Source of the DNA: Argyresthia goedartella | Lineage: Eukaryota > Arthropoda > Insecta > Lepidoptera > Argyresthiidae | Reading direction: 5' to 3' | Assembly (NCBI GenBank): GCA_949825045.1 | Contig: OX463818.1 | Location: 32,814,906 to 32,878,905, forward strand | Length of the DNA: 64,000 bases | Part shown: one piece after another, positions 31,859-42,141 of the stretch | Position numbering within the stretch: position 1 is the first letter of the stretch | Layout of the letters: every line of letters starts with the position of its first letter | Position numbers and translations under genes: made by a program | The notes under the pieces: model-generated | The model's database searches: none | The model's input: the letters and a program-made list of their open reading frames with translations, nothing else | What the model was told of the DNA's origin: nothing

Positions 31859-33727
31859 GTGGGCAGACTACCTCTCTTTATCAAAAATTGGAGGGAGCTT
31901 ACAGAAGATTCCACTGTACTGAGATGGGTATCTGGATATCAAATACCATTTGATGAGATACCATTTCAAAAGTTTCCACCAGTCAATGACTCATTCTCTC
32001 ACACTGAAAGAGAACAAGTTAAAATAGAAGTTAGTAAACTGCTACAATCACATGTTATAGATAGATGTAATGTAACAAAAAACCAGTTCTGTTCATCTAT
32101 ATTCCTTGTTCCAAAACCAAATGGATCCTTTAGGTTTATACTTAACTTAAAGAATTTAAATAACTATATTACAGCTGACCATTTTAAATTAGAAGATTAC
32201 CGTACAGTCTGTAAACTGCTAAGACAGGATGTTTACATGGCTACAATCGATAAGAAGGACGCATATTACATGTGTTCTATACATCCGGATCACAGAAAGT
32301 ATCTAAGATTCATTTTTGAGGGCAAAATTTACCAATTCAATGTTCTCCCTTTTGGCCTATGTACTGCGCCATATGTTTTTACAAAACTACTTAAGCCCAT
32401 AGTGGCACATCTTAGAGGGAAAGGTTTACTGTCTGTTCAATATCTTGATGACTGGATATGTATTGGGTCTACATACCAAGAATGCCTTAATAATGTTAAA
32501 CAAACCACAGGGCTATTGACACAACTAGGTTTCATTATTAACAAAGAGAAGTCTCAACTTTCTCCGTCCAAAGAATGCAAGTTCCTAGGATTAATATTCA
32601 ATACAAGTACAATGACCATATCAATAAGCTCTGACAAAAGACAGAAATGTCTTAAACTTGTAAGAAAGCTCATGTCCAAACCCATGTTCTCAATCAGGTT
32701 TTTAGCCCAAGTCCTTGGAACACTGGTGTCTGTATGCCCTGCTATCAGATATGGCTTACTTTATACAAAAGAATTAGAAAGACACAAGTATCTGTCTCTC
32801 CTACACAACAATGAAAACTATGAAGCTATTATTTCATTACCTGTCACCTGCCAACCAGACCTTCAATGGTGGTTAAATAATTTACCTACATCTGTATCTC
32901 CAATAAGAAAGAATAAATTTGTTCTAGAAATCTATACAGATGCCTCACTCTCTGGCTGGGGGGCATCATGTGACAGTCAGTCAACCAGTGGTCCATGGAC
33001 TGAAGAAGAGTCACAGTTGCATATCAATACACTTGAACTTAAAGCCGCCCTGTTTGGACTTAAAAGCTTTGCTGCAAGGTTATCACATTGTGAAATTTTA
33101 ATGCGAATAGATAACACCACTGCCATTGCATATATCAACCGTTTTGGTGGAATACAACATCCACATCTTCACAAGATTGCAAAATGTATCTGGCAGTGGT
33201 GTGAGCAAAGAAATATTACAATCTTTGCTTCATACATAAATACTAAAGATAATGTAATTGCAGATTATGAATCTAGAAAACAACTTAATCAAACAGAGTG
33301 GGAACTAAATAATAAATTGTTTACAAAAATAGTTGACTCATTCGGAAAACCCGACATTGATCTTTTTGCTTCAAGAACCAATACAAAATGTGAAAAATAC
33401 GTCTCGTGGCATCCTGACCCATCTGCTATTAAAGTAGATGCGTTTACAATGTCTTGGAAAAACCTTAATTTCTACGCCTTCCCACCCTTCTCTATGGTAC
33501 TAAAATGTTTAGAAAAAATTGTGGCTGATGAAGCAACAGGACTCTTGGTTGTACCGGTCTGGAAAACTCAACCTTGGTTTCCTTTATTTAACAAGCTCTT
33601 GGTGACCGATCCATTGATCTTTGCACCAAATAGTAATATGCTTACATTATGCAATTCCAGGTCACCGCACCCTCTCCACGGGGAGCTATCACTAATGGTA
33701 GGGAGATTGTCCGGCAGACATTCCTAG
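31859..33727 (+). CDS. DIRS reverse transcriptase-RNase H
   Basis: 622 codons, uninterrupted. RT: LVPKPNGSFRFILNLKNLN, DKKDAYYMCSIHPDHRKYLRF (motif A), LPFGLCTAPYVFTKLLKP (motif B), QYLDDWICIG (motif C, YLDD) and CKFLGLIFNT. RNase H: LEIYTDASLSGWGAS (Asp), INTLELKAALFGL (Glu), LMRIDNTTAIAYINR (Asp) and DNVIADYESR (Asp). A domain after RNase H includes PDIDLFASRTNTKC, typical of DIRS. It overlaps the recombinase frame by 79 bases. Confidence 0.92.
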   Translation: MGRLPLFIKNWRELTEDSTVLRWVSGYQIPFDEIPFQKFPPVNDSFSHTEREQVKIEVSKLLQSHVIDRCNVTKNQFCSSIFLVPKPNGSFRFILNLKNLNNYITADHFKLEDYRTVCKLLRQDVYMATIDKKDAYYMCSIHPDHRKYLRFIFEGKIYQFNVLPFGLCTAPYVFTKLLKPIVAHLRGKGLLSVQYLDDWICIGSTYQECLNNVKQTTGLLTQLGFIINKEKSQLSPSKECKFLGLIFNTSTMTISISSDKRQKCLKLVRKLMSKPMFSIRFLAQVLGTLVSVCPAIRYGLLYTKELERHKYLSLLHNNENYEAIISLPVTCQPDLQWWLNNLPTSVSPIRKNKFVLEIYTDASLSGWGASCDSQSTSGPWTEEESQLHINTLELKAALFGLKSFAARLSHCEILMRIDNTTAIAYINRFGGIQHPHLHKIAKCIWQWCEQRNITIFASYINTKDNVIADYESRKQLNQTEWELNNKLFTKIVDSFGKPDIDLFASRTNTKCEKYVSWHPDPSAIKVDAFTMSWKNLNFYAFPPFSMVLKCLEKIVADEATGLLVVPVWKTQPWFPLFNKLLVTDPLIFAPNSNMLTLCNSRSPHPLHGELSLMVGRLSGRHS

Positions 33728-34662
33728 ACACCGGCATGGATGAACGTGCAGCTGAGATCATGCTCTCTTCTATATCAAGTAACACCATCAAACAATATTT
33801 ACCCTGTATAACCGCCTGGTTCTCTTACTGTCGAGATAAACAACTGTCTGCAACAAAAGCATCTATAACCGACATTATTAATTACCTTACTAAAAAATTT
33901 CACGAAGGTGCAGCTTATGGAACTCTCAACTGTATAAGATCATCCCTATCATTAGTGATAGGACCACAAATAGGTACCAATGATAGCATTAAAAGACTAT
34001 TCAAGGGGTTTTATCGCCTAAGACCAAACAAACCCAAATATCAATATACCTGGGATGTATCTATCGTTCTCAATTTCCTTGAAACAAACTATACAGATTT
34101 GGATAACTTAGAAACCTGCTCCCTTAAAACAGTGACCTTGTTAGCCCTAACCACGGGTCAAAGAATGCAGACATTAGCATCTATTGTTACCACCGAAATT
34201 AAAACGATTGAGAACAAGATTTTTGTTAAAATAGATAAACTCATAAAAACATCTGGCCTTAATCGACACCAACCAATGTTAATACTACCTTTCTTCACGG
34301 ATAGACCCAACATCTGTCCAGCCAGATGCTTGATAAACTATTTAAGAATAACTGAAAATATAAGAAAAAGCCCTACATTGTTTGTATCTCATAAAAAACC
34401 GCATAAGGCTGTGTCAGTCAGTACCATCAGCCGTTGGGTAAAATCGGTACTAAGTGCAAGTGGAATAGATACGTCTATTTTCTCTAGCCATAGTACAAGA
34501 CATGCCTCAACATCTAACGCCCTTAAAAAAGGAGTCAATATTGATGAAATCAGAAGAACGGCTGGTTGGACTGACTCGTCAGCCACCTTTGCAAAGTTTT
34601 ATAACCGCCCAATTATCAGCAAGGATACTTCTTTTGCTGAGGCCATTATTAATGGAGACTGA
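33649..34662 (+). CDS. DIRS tyrosine recombinase
   Basis: 337 codons, intact. The SAM-like core-binding domain (TIKQYLPCITAWFSYCRD) is followed by the catalytic domain. TTGQRMQTL gives the first Arg, SSHSTRHAS the His-x-x-Arg box, AGWTDSSATF the Trp at the second His position, and FAKFYNRPI the nucleophilic Tyr. DIRS elements integrate a circular DNA with this enzyme instead of a DDE integrase. All catalytic residues are present, so the element may be mobile. Confidence 0.92.
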   Translation: MQFQVTAPSPRGAITNGREIVRQTFLDTGMDERAAEIMLSSISSNTIKQYLPCITAWFSYCRDKQLSATKASITDIINYLTKKFHEGAAYGTLNCIRSSLSLVIGPQIGTNDSIKRLFKGFYRLRPNKPKYQYTWDVSIVLNFLETNYTDLDNLETCSLKTVTLLALTTGQRMQTLASIVTTEIKTIENKIFVKIDKLIKTSGLNRHQPMLILPFFTDRPNICPARCLINYLRITENIRKSPTLFVSHKKPHKAVSVSTISRWVKSVLSASGIDTSIFSSHSTRHASTSNALKKGVNIDEIRRTAGWTDSSATFAKFYNRPIISKDTSFAEAIINGD

Positions 34663-34923
34663 TTAGATTATGATTATTATAAATTTGTATAATTGCATTA
34701 CGCCGTGTAACGCCTATAACGATGATTATTTTCTAACTTTGTAGATACTTAACTGCTAAGGTTACTGACTTAAAGTCAGTTTTATTATACTGTTATGATA
34801 CTAAAAACATTTTACAAGAATTGTTGGAGTTTGTCAACTTCCCTCCTATATTATATTTTAAAAATGTATCTGTAGTATACGACCTAATAAAGGATCTGAT
34901 TCTACAAACAGACTTTGAACATC

Positions 34924-35048
34924 TAACAAGTAGTAAATATCTGATCATCTGAAGGACGAGATTGCGAAGAACAATTATACAATCAAACAAACTTACCAAG
35001 TGAAGTTCGATTGGAATTGTTCTTCGCAATCTCGTCCGAAGATGATCA
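34924..35048 (+). repeat. DIRS internal complementary region
   Basis: 34924-34973 is the reverse complement of the left end and 34974-35048 that of the right end. The two meet exactly at the position expected for a head-to-tail circle junction. Confidence 0.92.
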
Positions 35049-35226
35049 TTCCCACCCGCCCGTATAACCGAATGTACTTGACTTATACCCTAATGGTTGT
35101 AGAATCATTCACAGACAAGCTTTCACATCACTACAGTGAGCGGAAGCTGAATTGGAAATTCGGGCTTAATCTAAGCCACCGACAAGCTTGAATGAAACGC
35201 CCGAAATTTAACTAAGATCTTTAAAC

Positions 35227-35424
35227 TGAATGACGGATAGAGCTGTGCCAGCGCTGACGCAATGTTGCGTTCAGAAATAAAGTTTTTTAAAACTTAAAAC
35301 ATATGTGTGAGAATCGAGACAGACTCGATACTAACAAGTAGTAAATATCTGATCATCTTCGGACGAGATTGCGAAGAACAATTCCAATCGAACTTCACTT
35401 GGTAAGTTTGTTTGATTGTATAAT
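35227..35424 (+). repeat. DIRS right inverted terminal repeat with extension
   Basis: 35227-35382 mirrors the left repeat. 35383-35424 is found only here and in the internal complementary region. Confidence 0.9.
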
Positions 35425-35944
35425 TATCTAGCATATCTATCAAGTCAACTGCTAGCGACAGTCGTGCAAGCAACAGTGTTTACTATCAGCTCTAACCAAA
35501 TTATAAAAAAATACATCTTAAATTGATTATTACAACGAAGTTTTTAGTGTAATAGTGGCAGTGTCTCTTATTGAAAGTAATTTTCTAAACTAATATATCC
35601 TAAATTAGCAAGCAAAATCCAAAAATCCAGTGTCTCAGAAAAACGCGTAAGCGACACCTTCTGCATGGCGCTTACGACCTTTTCGCCACAGCCTCACTAA
35701 AAGCGACGGACACAACTAGCTAACCTGTTGTTTCGGAGCGTTGCATCGTGGAGATATATGTGAATAGACGCCTTTTCAACATTTAAGCGCAGCAATAGCT
35801 AACTTCGCCTCACCGTACACCGTCAACAGTGCTTTGGTAAAAAGTTGGTTGGTACACGGCTACCCTACACAGAATAAGCAAGTTGCGTTCGGATCATTGT
35901 GGTAAGCGAAGCGATAAGCGGAGCGACTTGACCACGGAGTAACC

Positions 35945-36878
35945 ATGAGCCTACTTACGCGCTCTCCCACGAATACCACATCAAAAGCAATCTCAAAGGA
36001 ACCTACTGGGTCGCAATCTTACCCCAACTTATCTGACATCTCCAACATAGAAAACCCCTCGCAAATAACTTTCCGAAAGAGAAAATGCCCCGACGACGAT
36101 AATAACTTTGGGATAGAATTGTCAAATTTCAAGGCCGAAATTAAGGAAATGTTATGTACATTTACTATAGCTCAAAAAGAAAATATTCAGATAATCAGCC
36201 AAAACATTGCATCAATAAATACACAAATAGCCAACATAAAAATTACAACTGACCTGCTTATTTCAGAAAATAGGCTACTAAAATCTGAGATAGCAGAACT
36301 TAAATCCTCCAAAAATATTGCTGAAAAGAATATAACCGAAATAAAAAATGATCTTCAGCAGCTGAAACTTGCCTCCGATACAAATACACACAATCAGCAA
36401 GACCCACCAGCCAATACTCCCTCTGATATAATCAACGAAGTCCAAGAACGCCTTACTAGAGATAAAAACATCATAATATCAGGATTAACGGAGTCTTCAT
36501 CAGCAAACATCAATGATAAACGGGAGCATGACCGCGAAGAAGTGGCAAAAATTATCCAAAAAGCCTATCCTGAAGAAACAGCCAGCAGAAAAAGTTGTGA
36601 AAATGTATCGACTTGGAAAGGTGACTGCCAGGAAACCACGCCTCATAAAAGTAGGCTTTGAATCCCCGTTAGTCCCTAAGACTATACTAAAGAACAGAAC
36701 TCAGATTGAAAATGTTAAGATTTACTCAGACCAAACACCGTACCAGCAGAAATTCATGAAAGATCTAAAAGACGATCTAAGGAGACGCATAGAAAACGGA
36801 GAGAAGGACCTGACCATCAAATATATCAATGGTGTCCCAAAGATAATTGAAACCTCGCCAAAAAACTTACAGCAATAA
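35945..36878 (+). pseudogene. LINE ORF1 protein, frameshifted
   Basis: The first frame, 35945-36661, has a long coiled coil (residues 60-150, for example TTDLLISENRLLKSEIAELK) and then NIIISGLTESSS, the start of an RRM-like fold. The second frame, 36513-36878, carries its continuation: YRLGKVTARKPRLIKVGF and YQQKFMKDLKDDLRRRIENG. A one-base change near 36590 separates them. Likely an RNA chaperone of the LINE. Confidence 0.75.
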
Positions 36879-36969
36879 CGAGCACTGGTGCGGCTTCCAA
36901 CGAAATAACCTACGAAATTGCAAACAGCTATACCACTTTAAACACCAACAAAAAATCACTGAAGATTCT

Positions 36970-38165
36970 ATATGCAAACGCAAGAAGTTTAGTTACACCC
37001 GGGAAAATAGAAGAGTTTAGATGTGTTATGGAAACATTACCTAAAATACACGTTTTGGTAATTGTCGAAACATGGATAAAAAGTGAGGATGAAGCAGAAC
37101 GACTGAAGCTCTCAAGCTACAAACATTATTATAACATAAGAACAACAACAATTGTCTATTTATATACATCATGACCTCAAACACGAATTACTGGAAGAAA
37201 AGTCTGCTAACGATAACCATTACCTGTGGATTCACATTGACAAGCTATCTCTAAACATTGGAGCTATTTATAAACCTGAAAGAACCAACGACAATGAATT
37301 TCTGGACACATATGCTAACTACTTATCAAAGAGAAAAAGAGTGATTGCTCTTGGCGATTTCAATTACGATTTGTTAACAAATGATAAGCCTGTCAAGGAA
37401 TATAAAGCTACTCTTAAAGAAAATGGATATAAAATACTAAATAAAATCACTAAGGAATTTTGCACTCGTGAAACTTCTACTACTAAAACACTTTTGGACC
37501 ATGCTTGCACCAATCTCAAGGAAAATTCATTTCATATGGCACTGGTGGACTCATCTCTATCAGACCACAAGCAAATATATCTCGAGGTACACAACTATAA
37601 ACCCGAACCATTATCAAGAGTATCTTATGAAGCAATTGATTATAAAAAACTCTACCAGAATACTAAAGAACTAGAGTCTCAATTAAAAACCTCCGACTAT
37701 ATTTCTATTGAAAATACCATATTAGAAGCAGTAAAACGAAGCAAAGTAAAGAAAACCAAAGTTTTAAACCCACCGAATAGTGAATGGATTAATAAGGATC
37801 TTATAGCAGGAATTAATAGAAGAAATTTACTCTGGCAACAAACAAAATTGAATCCAGATGATCAGCATATTATGGAAGAGTTTTTGAAGGAGAGAAATAC
37901 AGTGCCCAAACATATACAAAGTGCTAAAAACAATTACTACTATAAAACATTTCAATGTTGTAAAGGGAGTCCTCGAAAAATGTGGCAATTAATAAATAAT
38001 TTATCTAACAATAAAATTAAAACAGAATCTGCGCCCACCAGACTAATCACCCCCGCTGGTCTAGTAAATGATCCTAAAAATATATGCGACTACTTCAATA
38101 CATTTTTTGCTAATATAGGGGTAACACTAGCAAATGACATACGTGAGTTCATTCTAACAATATAG
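36970..38165 (+). pseudogene. LINE ORF2 endonuclease, broken
   Basis: The first part, about 36959-37150, reads KILYANARSLVTPGKIEEF and VLVIVETWIKSEDEAE. A short deletion near 37146 changes frame. The frame from 37152 follows with SIYIHHDLKHE, GAIYKPERT, VIALGDFNYDLL and SLSDHKQIY, and then the pre-RT linker (WINKDLIAGINRRN, PRKMWQLINNLSNN). A TAG at 38163-38165 ends the frame just before the RT frame opens. Confidence 0.78.
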
Positions 38166-38185
38166 TCCCTAAACAAACAACATCA

Positions 38186-39748
38186 TTGACAAATACATTT
38201 GCAACTACACTTTTCACTCCAACAAACAATACAGAAGTAGGAAAACTCATCGATAGCCTTAATTCAAACACTAGCACGGGTATTGATGGCATTAGCTCTA
38301 AAACAATTAAATGCATAAAATCTTTAATATCTGAGCCTCTAACTAGAATCAATCTATGTTTACTTGAGGGAAAATTTTCTGATTCTTTAAAACGTGCGAA
38401 AGTTCGGCCAATCAACAAATCAGGGAAGAAGACTGACCCAAATGACTATCGACCTATCTCAGTGCTACCGACAGTCTCGAAACTCTTCGAAAAGATTGTC
38501 TATAAACGCCTTGAAAATCATCTACTTTCTGCAAATTTCCTCTATAATAGACAATATGGATTTCGACCTAAATCTAACTCCCTATCAGCTGCAGTTGATC
38601 TTACAACTACTATTAGATTGCATATAGATAAAAAACAGATAGCCCTGGGTATATTCATTGACTTAAAGAAGGCTTTCGACACTGTTAGTCACGAAAAACT
38701 GCTGCTGAAGCTGGCTGATTTAGGAATTGATGGTAGTGCCTTAAAAATATTTGAATCATATCTTAAAGATCGAAGTCAAGTCGTCAAAATTAATGAACAA
38801 CAAAGCGGCCGTCAAATGATTTCATTCGGTGCGCCGCAGGGATCAATCTTGGGACCGCTTTTGTTCCTCATATACATAAATAGTATAAAAGACATTGGCC
38901 TAACAGGCGATATATCACTTTATGCAGATGACACATGCCTATTTTACTTTGGAAATGCTATTCATATAATAATTAAAAGAGCGCAAAAAGACCTATATAC
39001 ATTACACAAGTGGCTGCAAGACAACTTACTCAAAACTAATACATCTAAAACGAAGTACATAATTTTCTCTGCTAAAAATAAACCTATACCAGAACACAAC
39101 TCCTTAACCATTAACCAAGTAACAATAGAAAAAACTACTGAAGAAAAATATTTGGGACTTACGTTAGACGACCAAGTTACGTGGAAACCACACATAGAAA
39201 AAGTAAAAAGTAAACTTACATCTTTAACGGGAGCATTGCGTGGGATAGCTCGCTGTCTGCCAAAGAGAGTCCGATACACTATCTATAATTCGTTAGTAAG
39301 ACCACACATAGACTATTTAATAGAGGTATGGGGCTCGGCTTCAAAGACTAATCTAGATAGACTACAAATTGCACAAAATAAACTTATCAAAACGCTTTTT
39401 GGCTATGACTATTTAACAAACACGAATAAAATATACACTGAAACAAAACTGTTTAATATAACCCAAACATACCATTACAATACATGTATACTCATACGAA
39501 AAATCTTAACTAAAGATATCCACACTCAAATAACCTTCACAAAAAAGATAAATATGCCAAGTCGCTTAACAAGGCAAGCTAACAACATTATTATTCAACG
39601 GCACAGGACAAACTATGGCAATAAGAGTATAGTAGCTGAGGGCGCACGTATGTACAACAAACTCCCAAAACCAATTAAAGAAGCGAAATCATTACCTATT
39701 TTCAAAACCCTACTCAAAACTTATTTACAATCTACAATATCTTCATAA
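38186..39748 (+). CDS. LINE ORF2 reverse transcriptase
   Basis: 520 codons. Motifs: TGIDGISSKTIK, DPNDYRPISVLPTVSKLFEK, RQYGFRPKSNSLSAAVDL, LGIFIDLKKAFDTVSHEKL (motif A), SFGAPQGSILGPLLFLIYIN (motif B), LYADDTCLF (motif C) and KYLGLTLDDQVTWKPHIEK. The C-terminal domain ends LLKTYLQSTISS. Open throughout, but separated from the endonuclease by a frame change. Confidence 0.85.
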   Translation: MTNTFATTLFTPTNNTEVGKLIDSLNSNTSTGIDGISSKTIKCIKSLISEPLTRINLCLLEGKFSDSLKRAKVRPINKSGKKTDPNDYRPISVLPTVSKLFEKIVYKRLENHLLSANFLYNRQYGFRPKSNSLSAAVDLTTTIRLHIDKKQIALGIFIDLKKAFDTVSHEKLLLKLADLGIDGSALKIFESYLKDRSQVVKINEQQSGRQMISFGAPQGSILGPLLFLIYINSIKDIGLTGDISLYADDTCLFYFGNAIHIIIKRAQKDLYTLHKWLQDNLLKTNTSKTKYIIFSAKNKPIPEHNSLTINQVTIEKTTEEKYLGLTLDDQVTWKPHIEKVKSKLTSLTGALRGIARCLPKRVRYTIYNSLVRPHIDYLIEVWGSASKTNLDRLQIAQNKLIKTLFGYDYLTNTNKIYTETKLFNITQTYHYNTCILIRKILTKDIHTQITFTKKINMPSRLTRQANNIIIQRHRTNYGNKSIVAEGARMYNKLPKPIKEAKSLPIFKTLLKTYLQSTISS

Positions 39749-40537
39749 TTAATTTTCTTTTTCCTTCTTACTAACAATAAATATGTTAACGTAAACACAC
39801 CCTAACAGAGCAGCAACATTCGTTTGGAATCACGCATTTTTTTAGGACTACCCTGATTAATTTTTCTTTTGCGCCTGTCGATTAGCTATTATTTAGCTTA
39901 GTACCTAACTATAATTGTTTCTCAAGTAAGTGAATTTGATTCTTTTTGAGAAATAAATATCTTAAACCATATATCTACAACGGCAGTACCAGAGGTAAGT
40001 TAATAATGGAATTAAACTGAATGTTTGAAACATCAATCAAAAATAATAAAATGTCAAAATTTGGTGTACATAAGAAATGACACAGAGCGGTAGTAACCCT
40101 GCGCCCCCCATACCCCAGTCGTCTCAACCGCCAACGTTACAAAAATGTAGTTTGTCATGAGAGCGGAATATTTAAGGCAATGTTTGAAATTAATATTTTT
40201 TTAGCCTTACTCTGAATCTTACAATGGCACTTATAGCATAGTATATTTAAGTACTTCGTTTCCCAATTGTATGTTGTGTACCTAGCATTGTTTAAGCATA
40301 TACCTATATGTACCTAATTGTTTATCACGTGCACAAACTGTTATTAAACCTCATAAATAAAAAAAATATGTGGACTGATTGACGATGAAATAAAAAATGT
40401 TATTATTAAATATTTGTTTTGTTTCAGTATGAACCTGTTGCTGGTCCATCTACAATGCCTGATGAATGCTTGACCGCCGTTCAAAAGGTCAGTCACATAC
40501 AAACGTATGGTCTAGCAAGCAGTATTGTAGAGGTATT

Positions 40538-40800
40538 GACGACCCGAACGGCCGAGTCGGCAGTGACCCTGCCCACGAAGCCAAGGGTCCCGGGTGCGAG
40601 TCCCGGTGGGGGCAAATATTTGTTTGATGAGAACGGATGTCTGTACCCCTAGTCATGGTTGTTTATCTATCTAAGTATAATATTTATCTATATAAGTTTG
40701 TGTATCGTTGTCTAGTACCCAAGAAACAGGAAATCCTAGTTTGGGGCTAGATCAATGTGTGTAAATAGTGTCCAAGGTATTATTATTATTATTATTATTG
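40538..40800 (+). mobile_element. tRNA-derived SINE in intron 4 of the zeste-like gene
   Basis: The head is tRNA-like, with an A-box-like GGCCGAGTCGG (40550-40560) and a B-box-like GGTGCGAGTCC (40593-40603). The body includes TTGTCTAGTACCCA (40709-40722) and TTTGGGGCTAGATCAATGTG (40740-40759), a tail shared with LINEs in many Lepidoptera. It ends in (TTA)n at about 40776-40799. A small ORF spanning it has no meaning. Confidence 0.8.
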
Positions 40801-41336
40801 AAAAGCAATATAATATTAGTTTGTATTGCCATTATAATGGTTCAGAACAAAATATTAATGGTTGCAATGTATTAGGGCAGTCCGTGTAGGTATGTATAAT
40901 ATTAAAAATATTCACATATTAAACATCTCTATTTGTTTTAGAGTCAATCCACTGGCCAATCGACAGAAGACGAATGTTTGACCATGGAAACAAAGGTCAG
41001 TAGGAATGCACATGTCAGATAAAGTTAATATGTTGTCTAGCATTGGTTTAAATAATAAGGAAATAATTTTGGACTCCTTTGTGTTACAGGATAATAATGG
41101 TAAAATGTGGAATGGTTGGTCCCCAGCTGCCTTGAAAACAAAAGTATCGGACTCTTTGTTGATACAGAAAAAAAAGACAGTGCATCATGGTTGCACCGAA
41201 GAAGACCGAAGGCTTCTCTGCATGACAAATTATTAGAAAGCAAAATAGAATTAATTGAATTAATGAAAAATAATGCAGAATCAGAGGCCAAGATAAAAAA
41301 TCTCATAATCCAAGAACAATTAAAACGAAAAAATTA

Positions 41337-41770
41337 AGACTGAAACATTAGTATTAAAATTACAAGAATCAAAGAATAAAAACTAATGAATAAGCAAGAC
41401 CTCTTAATTTAATAAGTGAAATGTGTATTGAATTATTATTATTGAATAAATAATATAGTAAAAGTCTTAATAAACACAATTCTTATTTATTAAGTACTTA
41501 CCTACTGTAAGAATGTTTACTGTGATATAGTTGTTCAAAGTATATAAAACTTTTATAGGAATTTTACACTTTATGATGAAGCTAAGTGCAAACTTTTAAA
41601 ATAGTCATTTATAATCCTTCTGCGCACTGGATTAATTCCCTTATGGTTGCATCAGTTCTGTGAGGATTATTTCTGTGCTCTCTGATGCGGCCTTGCTGAA
41701 GTAATTCATCCCAAGGCATAGGGAGTTCTAGATCAGGGTCACCTAGAGGTAAATCTTCCTTTGCTTTTAT
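41337..41770. other. 3' flank of the zeste-like gene and a possible transposase end
   Basis: AATAAA-type signals occur near 41445. The minus strand from about 41770 to 41614 is open for about 50 codons and ends in TAA (DPDLELPMPWDELLQQGRIR, then ELIQCAEGL). It may be the last exon of a DDE transposase, possibly Harbinger-like. Evidence is thin. Confidence 0.3.
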
Positions 41771-42130
41771 CAGTATATTATGAAGAGTGGGTTAGTATTG
41801 TTTGCCGATGATACTTCTTTGATATTTAAAGTTAAAAGACAGCAATCAAATTATGACGAGGTAAACAATGCTATCTCTAGTATAGTGAACTGGTTTACTG
41901 TTAACAATTTATTACTTAATGAAAAGAAAACTAAATGTATTAAATTCGTGTTACCCAATGTGAACCCGGTAACTACAGACATATTTATAAAAGGACAGAG
42001 ATTGGACCTTGTGCAGTCGACTGTCTTTTTGGGCATTACTTTAGACGCCAAACTACAATGGGATCCTCATATAAATAAATTGTCGAACAGACTGAGTTCG
42101 GCAGCGTTCGCAGTTAAAAAAAATAGACTG
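41771..42130 (+). mobile_element. LINE reverse-transcriptase fragment
   Basis: The frame opens at LVLFADDTSLIFKVKRQQ (motif C) and runs to FLGITLDAKLQWDPHINKL and SSAAFAVKK. It closely resembles the same region of the LINE at 44618-48938 (LFADDTSMVFKIERQK), so it belongs to the same family. The fragment is cut at both ends and abuts gypsy protease sequence. Confidence 0.8.
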
Positions 42131-42141
42131 GAGAAAAATAT

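Larger units (their letters stand above)
30125..35424 (+). mobile_element. Complete DIRS-type tyrosine-recombinase retrotransposon
   Basis: The element has inverted terminal repeats (30125 to about 30279 and about 35227-35382). The right end carries a 42-base extension to 35424. The internal complementary region at 34924-35048 is the reverse complement of the right end joined to the left end, the DIRS hallmark used to close a circular intermediate. Genes in order are gag, RT-RNase H and tyrosine recombinase, all open. There is no target duplication: flanks ACAT and TATCTA meet without added bases inside zeste-like exon 3. Confidence 0.93.
35431..39971 (+). mobile_element. LINE (CR1/Jockey group) beside the DIRS element
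   Basis: A 5' UTR to about 35944 is followed by ORF1 (35945-36878, one frame change) and ORF2 endonuclease and RT (about 36970-39748), then a short 3' UTR. Direct repeats TATCTA at 35425-35430 and 39972-39977 fit a target-site duplication. The left one directly adjoins the DIRS right end, so this LINE landed in the zeste-like exon beside DIRS. Confidence 0.8.
29361..41336 (+). pseudogene. Zeste-like Myb/SANT gene with six exons, split by DIRS, LINE and SINE insertions
   Basis: Exons: 1, 29361-29637; 2, 29719-29879; 3, 30109-30124 plus 39972-39994; 4, 40428-40487; 5, 40942-40995; 6, 41090-41336. All junctions have GT/AG signals and keep frame. Exon 1 encodes the DNA-binding domain (GPNFSSNEKEILIHSVTKYK, QLKTCWDNIKRNTRKDNARK). 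Exon 2 has GGGRP and VEVILGPTLDGL. Exon 6 has a coiled coil (DKLLESKIELIELMKN). Exon 3 is cut by about 9.8 kb of DIRS plus LINE, yet the two pieces meet in frame. Lesions: TAG at 29802-29804 in exon 2, and a frame change in exon 6 at the A run near 41168-41175. It is therefore non-functional now, but decay is slight. Confidence 0.8.

Noticed and set aside
40537..40620. A functional tRNA gene
   Set aside because: The sequence continues into a SINE body and tail, and the anticodon arm is degenerate.
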